Origin: Pseudomonas neustonica | GTDB taxonomy: Bacteria; Pseudomonadota; Gammaproteobacteria; Pseudomonadales; Pseudomonadaceae | Assembly: GCF_003797945.1 (NCBI RefSeq) | Contig: NZ_RKKU01000004.1 | Span: forward strand, 1 to 64,000 | Length of the DNA: 64,000 bases | Direction of reading: 5' to 3' | Shown: piece after piece, positions 61,144 through 64,000 of the stretch | How the letters are laid out: every line of letters starts with the position of its first letter | Numbering within the stretch: position 1 is the first letter of the stretch | Position numbers and translations under genes: made by a program | Notes under the pieces: model-generated | Told to the model about the DNA's origin: nothing | Databases searched by the model: none | What the model saw: only the letters and a program-made list of their open reading frames with translations

Positions 61144-62349
61144 ATGGCACTTGGAACAAGTGATGTAGACCTGTACGAATCTGAAGATCCGATGTGGAAT
61201 CCAGCACTGCTGACCATTCCCATCCCGGGTATTCGAAAAATGGTCAACCTGGCCTCCAGCCTGGAAGATGTGATTCATCTGTCGATTGGACAGCCTGACC
61301 TTCCTGCACCAAAAAACGTGGTGGATGCAGCGGTTGAGGCTCTGCAGGCGGGACAGACGGGTTACACCATGGATGCCGGTTTGCCGGAGTTGCTGGACTC
61401 GTTGGCAACCTATTACGGAGATCGCTATCAGCGTGAACTGACGGCCGATAATATTCTGGTGACGACGGGTGCGACTGAGGCAATTTATTTGGCGCTGACC
61501 GCAGTGGCGGCGCCAGGGCGGCACTTTATTGTTCCCGATCCTGCCTTCATGCTTTACGCGCCCCTGATTCGTATGAATGGCGGCGAGGTGACTGAAATTC
61601 CGACGCGTGCGGAAAACAATCATCAGCTTGACCCGCAAGAGGTGATTGACGCCATCGAGCCGCATACCCATGCGATTGTGCTGAACTCACCCAGCAATCC
61701 CACCGGTACTCTGTATCCCAAGGAGACGCTGGAGGCCATTCTCGAAGAGGCGGCCTATCGCGGCATTCACGTTATCAGTGATGAGGTCTATGACCACTTG
61801 GTCTATGACGGCAAGGAGTACCCATCGGTGCTCTCATGCTGCAGCGACCTGGATCATGTGATGGTGGTCAGCAGTTTTTCCAAGACCTATAGCATGGCGG
61901 GCATGCGTATTGGCTGGCTGATCGCTAGTCAGGCGGCTATCAAGAAGTTGCGGCGCTATCATATGTTTACTACTACGGTCGCCAACACGCCTTTTCAGTG
62001 GGCAGGGGTGGCGGCACTGCGTGGCGGCAGCGAGTTTACCGATCATATGCTGGCGGAATATACCCGGCGGCGTGATCGTCTGGTGGAGCTGGTCGAGCAG
62101 ACCCCTCATTTGACCGGCTATAAGCCAGAGGGTGCTTTTTACCTGTTTCCCTCTTTGCCGGAAGGCGTCAATGGCACCAACGTGGCGCTGCGACTACTGA
62201 AGGAAACCGGAGTTTGTACCATCCCCGGCGAGACCTTTGGTAATAGCTGCAACAACGCCCTGCGCCTGAGCTATTCGACGTCGCTGGATAAGATCGAAGA
62301 GGCATTTGAGCGGATTATTCCGTGGATGGCGAAGCAGGACTTTGGGTGA
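61144..62349 (+). CDS. Class-I/II PLP aminotransferase
   Basis: A 401-residue aminotransferase of the aspartate-aminotransferase fold. TTGATEAIYLALTAVAAPGR, VLNSPSNPTGTLYPKETLEA with the N-P-T-G block, and VVSSFSKTYSMAGMRIGWLI with the PLP lysine are typical; RLSYSTSLDKIEEAFERI holds the C-terminal arginine. Substrate unknown; it is 15 bases after the amidase and probably the last gene of the run. An IS30 element sits 72 bases after its stop. Confidence 0.87.
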   Translation: MALGTSDVDLYESEDPMWNPALLTIPIPGIRKMVNLASSLEDVIHLSIGQPDLPAPKNVVDAAVEALQAGQTGYTMDAGLPELLDSLATYYGDRYQRELTADNILVTTGATEAIYLALTAVAAPGRHFIVPDPAFMLYAPLIRMNGGEVTEIPTRAENNHQLDPQEVIDAIEPHTHAIVLNSPSNPTGTLYPKETLEAILEEAAYRGIHVISDEVYDHLVYDGKEYPSVLSCCSDLDHVMVVSSFSKTYSMAGMRIGWLIASQAAIKKLRRYHMFTTTVANTPFQWAGVAALRGGSEFTDHMLAEYTRRRDRLVELVEQTPHLTGYKPEGAFYLFPSLPEGVNGTNVALRLLKETGVCTIPGETFGNSCNNALRLSYSTSLDKIEEAFERIIPWMAKQDFG

Positions 62350-62356
62350 TGGGTAG

Positions 62357-62370
62357 TGCGGTTATTTCAT
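62357..62370. repeat. 14-bp direct repeat bracketing the IS30 region (left copy)
   Basis: TGCGGTTATTTCAT occurs here and again at 63587-63600. The pair brackets the IS30 element and its near flanks (1,216 bases between the copies). No function is known; it is too long to be expected by chance in such a short distance. Confidence 0.5.
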
Positions 62371-62418
62371 TTTGTGCACTGGTTGCTGAAAAGCGACTAT
62401 AAATCGGGCTTTTATAAA

Positions 62419-62421
62419 CTC
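62419..62421. repeat. IS30 target-site duplication, left CTC
   Basis: CTC directly before the left inverted repeat is matched by CTC at 63534-63536 directly after the right one. IS30-family elements usually duplicate two to four bases, so this is a fresh, complete insertion. Confidence 0.75.
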
Positions 62422-63533
62422 GGCGGTTGCAGGAGCTGAGTGCAACACGGTTATTGAATTGACGCAGGAGCATCATATTGCATAGCCAAGGCTTTCTGCA
62501 TCACTTCGCTCATGACTTCGATAGGACATTTGAAATCGAAGCGCTTACGTGGACGCATGTTCAGTTGAAACGCAATGGCATCCAGTTCTTCTTGGCTATG
62601 TACCGACAAGTCAGTGCCCTTGGGCAGGTACTGGCGGATCAGGCCATTAATGTTTTCGTTGCTGCCGCGCTGCCAAGGGCTGTGTGGGTCACAGAAGTAG
62701 ATCGCCACACCGGTTCTCTGGGTGATCTCGGCGTGCTGTGCCATTTCCCGGCCCTGGTCGTAGGTCATGCTCTTGCGCATCGCCAGCGGCATGTTATTGA
62801 GGGCGGCGCTGAAGCCCTCCATTGCCGAGGTCGCCGTCGCGTCGTTCATCTTCACCAGCATCAGGTAGCCACTAGTGCGCTCCACCAGCGTACCTACAGA
62901 CGAGGCGTTAGCCTTACCCTTAATAAGGTCGCCTTCCCAATGCCCCGGCATCAGTCGGTCTTCAACTTCCGGCGGGCGCAAGTGAATGCTGACCATCTCT
63001 GGAATCTGCCCGCGCCGATCCACACCGCCAAGGCGTGGTCTACGTGTCGTCTTGCCTTGGCGCAAACAAAGGATCAACTCCTTGCGCAGCTCACCGACGG
63101 GCAGGGCATAGATCGCGTTGTAGATCGTCTCGCGACAGACGTAGGCATCTCTAAGACTGGGTATGTTCATACTGCGCAGCTTGCCGGCAATCTGCTCGGG
63201 AGACAAACGCTGGCGCAGCATATGGATCACCAGTTCAAAGCGCTCACTACCTGGCAGCAGCTTTCGCATGGGCCGACAAGCCTGGCGGCGGACCTTCATC
63301 CGCTGCTGAGCCACGCGGGCCGAGTAGCTGCCAGCTGCATCTCGATTGCGGCGCATCTCTCGGCTGACCGTCGAAGGGGATCGGTTGATCAAGCAGGCAA
63401 TCCTGCGCAAGCTGAGGCCTTGGGCATGACTAACTTGAATGGTGGCACGCTCTGCAACGCTGAGTTCGGAATAAGACATAGGGCAGCACCGTACCGGAAA
63501 GGTCAGGTGTTGCACTCAGTTTTTGCCGCCGCC
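62422..63533 (-). mobile_element. Complete IS30-family insertion sequence
   Basis: A 1112-base element. Left end GGCGGTTGCAGGAG with CTGAGTGCAACAC (62422-62448) and right end, inverted, GGCGGCGGCAAAAA with CTGAGTGCAACAC form imperfect inverted repeats of about 27 bases, with an exact 13-base core. One transposase gene fills the element. It is flanked by CTC duplications and lies between the catabolic run and the micropeptide gene. The left end of the window carries another copy in the same orientation. Confidence 0.93.
62451..63479 (-). CDS. IS30-family transposase
   Basis: A 342-residue transposase from ATG 63479. The N-terminal helix-turn-helix (LSLRRIACLINRSPSTVSRE) and a DDE integrase core: D184 in GHWEGDLIKGKA, D241 in MTYDQGREMAQH, E275 in PWQRGSNENINGLIRQY. 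No frameshift or stop is present, so it looks active. A longer start (GTG 63515) lies inside the inverted repeat and is less likely. Confidence 0.95.
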   Translation of the reverse strand: MSYSELSVAERATIQVSHAQGLSLRRIACLINRSPSTVSREMRRNRDAAGSYSARVAQQRMKVRRQACRPMRKLLPGSERFELVIHMLRQRLSPEQIAGKLRSMNIPSLRDAYVCRETIYNAIYALPVGELRKELILCLRQGKTTRRPRLGGVDRRGQIPEMVSIHLRPPEVEDRLMPGHWEGDLIKGKANASSVGTLVERTSGYLMLVKMNDATATSAMEGFSAALNNMPLAMRKSMTYDQGREMAQHAEITQRTGVAIYFCDPHSPWQRGSNENINGLIRQYLPKGTDLSVHSQEELDAIAFQLNMRPRKRFDFKCPIEVMSEVMQKALAMQYDAPASIQ

Positions 63534-63567
63534 CTCTTTTGCTAAAGCGGTTGTCCAATAGATGAGG

Positions 63568-63591
63568 CCGCAATGATTAAACTCATTGCGG
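63568..63591 (+). terminator. Hairpin downstream of the IS30 element
   Basis: CCGCAATGA-TTAAAC-TCATTGCGG followed by TTATTT: an exact nine-base stem with a T-rich tail. It may be the original terminator of the catabolic operon, now separated from it by the IS30 element, or a leader hairpin of the micropeptide gene. Confidence 0.6.
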
Positions 63592-63618
63592 TTATTTCAT
63601 CTAAAAGGAGAAAGCCTG

Positions 63619-63693
63619 ATGAATAGAATTATTTATATCGTGGGTGCCGTTGTCATTGTTCTGGCCATTCTCTCATTCCTGGGGCTTCGTTAA
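63619..63693 (+). CDS. 24-residue single-helix membrane peptide
   Basis: ATG 63619 to stop 63691-63693, preceded by AAAAGGAG at eight bases. The product, MNRIIYIVGAVVIVLAILSF then LGLR, is one hydrophobic helix with basic ends. I recall near-identical hypothetical proteins of this length in other Gram-negative bacteria, but cannot verify it. The strong ribosome site, stand-alone position and hairpin before it support a real gene. Function is unknown. Confidence 0.7.
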   Translation: MNRIIYIVGAVVIVLAILSFLGLR

Positions 63694-63857
63694 ACGCTGG
63701 CTTGGTTAGTAAGTAAGCGCTTAAGGCATCTGATCCGGGTCAGTTGCTAAATTGCCACGCCGCGTTTTGTGGCGCGGCCGCTTTGTAAGTGTAAAATCTG
63801 CAAGTGATGTGTCGTCAGTAATCTATTCATTCAGCACTGCGATTTAACTGCTTCTTG

Positions 63858-64000
63858 TTAAATTACTTTCTCTTTACGTAGCCTTTCCAGATCCTTACTT
63901 GAATAACCCAGTTGCGACAATATCTGGTGTGTGTGCTCGCCCAGAGCCGGTCCAGTCCACTGCACGCTGCCTGGCGTTTCGGTCAACTTGGGCACTATGC
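63858..64000 (-). CDS. CaiB/BaiF CoA-transferase family protein, C-terminal end (partial)
   Basis: The last 47 codons of a minus-strand gene whose start is beyond the window. The end reads VPKLTETPGSVQWTGPALGE then HTHQILSQLGYSSKDLERLR, which is the typical C-terminus of family-III CoA transferases (G-P-x-L-G-x-H-T-x-x-I-L-x-x-L-G-Y). The gene is convergent with the micropeptide and may belong functionally with the catabolic genes to the left. Confidence 0.83.
   Translation of the reverse strand, partial: IVPKLTETPGSVQWTGPALGEHTHQILSQLGYSSKDLERLRKEKVI

Noticed and set aside
54757-62349. An ectoine degradation (doe/eut) operon
   Set aside because: The aldehyde dehydrogenase and aminotransferase fit superficially, but the M24-type ectoine hydrolase, the deacetylase and the AsnC-type regulator are all missing.
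1-63533. A 62-kb composite transposon bounded by IS30 copies
   Set aside because: The interior carries essential translation and secretion genes in the order expected for a Pseudomonas-type chromosome. Two direct IS30 copies are better explained as independent insertions.
62478-63545. A 355-codon plus-strand open frame inside the IS30
   Set aside because: It is the antisense of the transposase gene. The transposase strand has the DDE motif and the codon pattern, while this frame shows no family motif.
1-64000. CRISPR arrays, tRNA or rRNA genes, phage integrases or restriction systems
   Set aside because: I saw no regularly spaced repeats, no tRNA-like cloverleaf ends and no such protein families. 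The only tyrosine recombinase is the housekeeping xerD.

Overview
The window is a 64 kb chromosomal segment of a gammaproteobacterium, most probably a member of the Pseudomonadaceae. The gene content and order purT, (ypjD/corB), ffh-rpsP-rimM-trmD-rplS, xerD-dsbC-hom-thrC resembles the Pseudomonas chromosome as I remember it. The moderate GC content and small intergenic spaces would also suit the Halopseudomonas (P. pertucinogena) lineage. The genus is inferred from gene content and order; no search was run. I recognise no rRNA, tRNA or CRISPR array.

Layout. (1) 1-3432 is an accessory, visibly AT-richer edge. It holds the tail of an IS30-family element, a lipoprotein gene fragment cut by that element, a decayed IS3-type transposase fragment, two lipoproteins (one DUF2931-like), a C39-like cysteine peptidase and a YcxB-like membrane protein. 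(2) 3677-9993 holds a DUF4112 protein, a nitroreductase, an unexpected NDP-hexose 2,3-dehydratase next to a GT2 glycosyltransferase, a YkgJ cysteine-cluster protein, a short RlpA-like lipoprotein, a periplasmic-type ATP-dependent DNA ligase and YnfA. (3) 10089-14116 has a divergent DUF2855/TetR pair, two small proteins and a BdlA-like soluble chemotaxis receptor. (4) 14344-29594 is mostly core: L,D-transpeptidase, two Nudix enzymes, gamma carbonic anhydrase, DUF1289, purT, an SGNH hydrolase, CorB/C, YpjD, ffh, the S16 operon, xerD, dsbC, hom and thrC. (5) 29644-41359 is a mixed region: ExoD, ohr/ohrR with palindromic operators, EamA, YpfJ-like protease, CHAD, DCC thioredoxin-like, LysR and MBL hydrolase, PspA with YiaA/B, an XRE regulator coupled to an MscS channel and a 26-residue peptide, YebC, and a DUF1275 gene broken by an exact 11-bp tandem duplication.

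(6) 41372-48991 is one tightly overlapping minus-strand unit encoding a complete tripartite RND efflux pump (OMF, adaptor, permease) followed by its presumed two-component regulator. (7) 49183-54393 holds a small exported protein, the osmoregulated periplasmic glucan genes opgG and opgH separated by a small uncharacterised ORF, and a DUF4399 protein. (8) 54757-62349 is a plus-strand catabolic run: GabD-like aldehyde dehydrogenase, tartrate/malate-type dehydrogenase, class-III aminotransferase, D-2-hydroxyacid dehydrogenase, amidase and class-I aminotransferase. It is followed by a complete IS30 element with a CTC target duplication, a 24-residue membrane peptide gene and the 3' end of a CaiB/BaiF CoA-transferase gene.

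The most noteworthy items are: the NDP-hexose 2,3-dehydratase/GT2 pair without visible sugar-pathway partners; the slipped-strand-type 11-bp duplication in the DUF1275 gene; the small ORF between opgG and opgH; the XRE-MscS-micropeptide unit; two very small membrane-protein genes; the IS30 copies in direct orientation bracketing about 62 kb of core chromosome; and the catabolic cluster of unknown substrate. I did not find a clearly new defence or mobile system.
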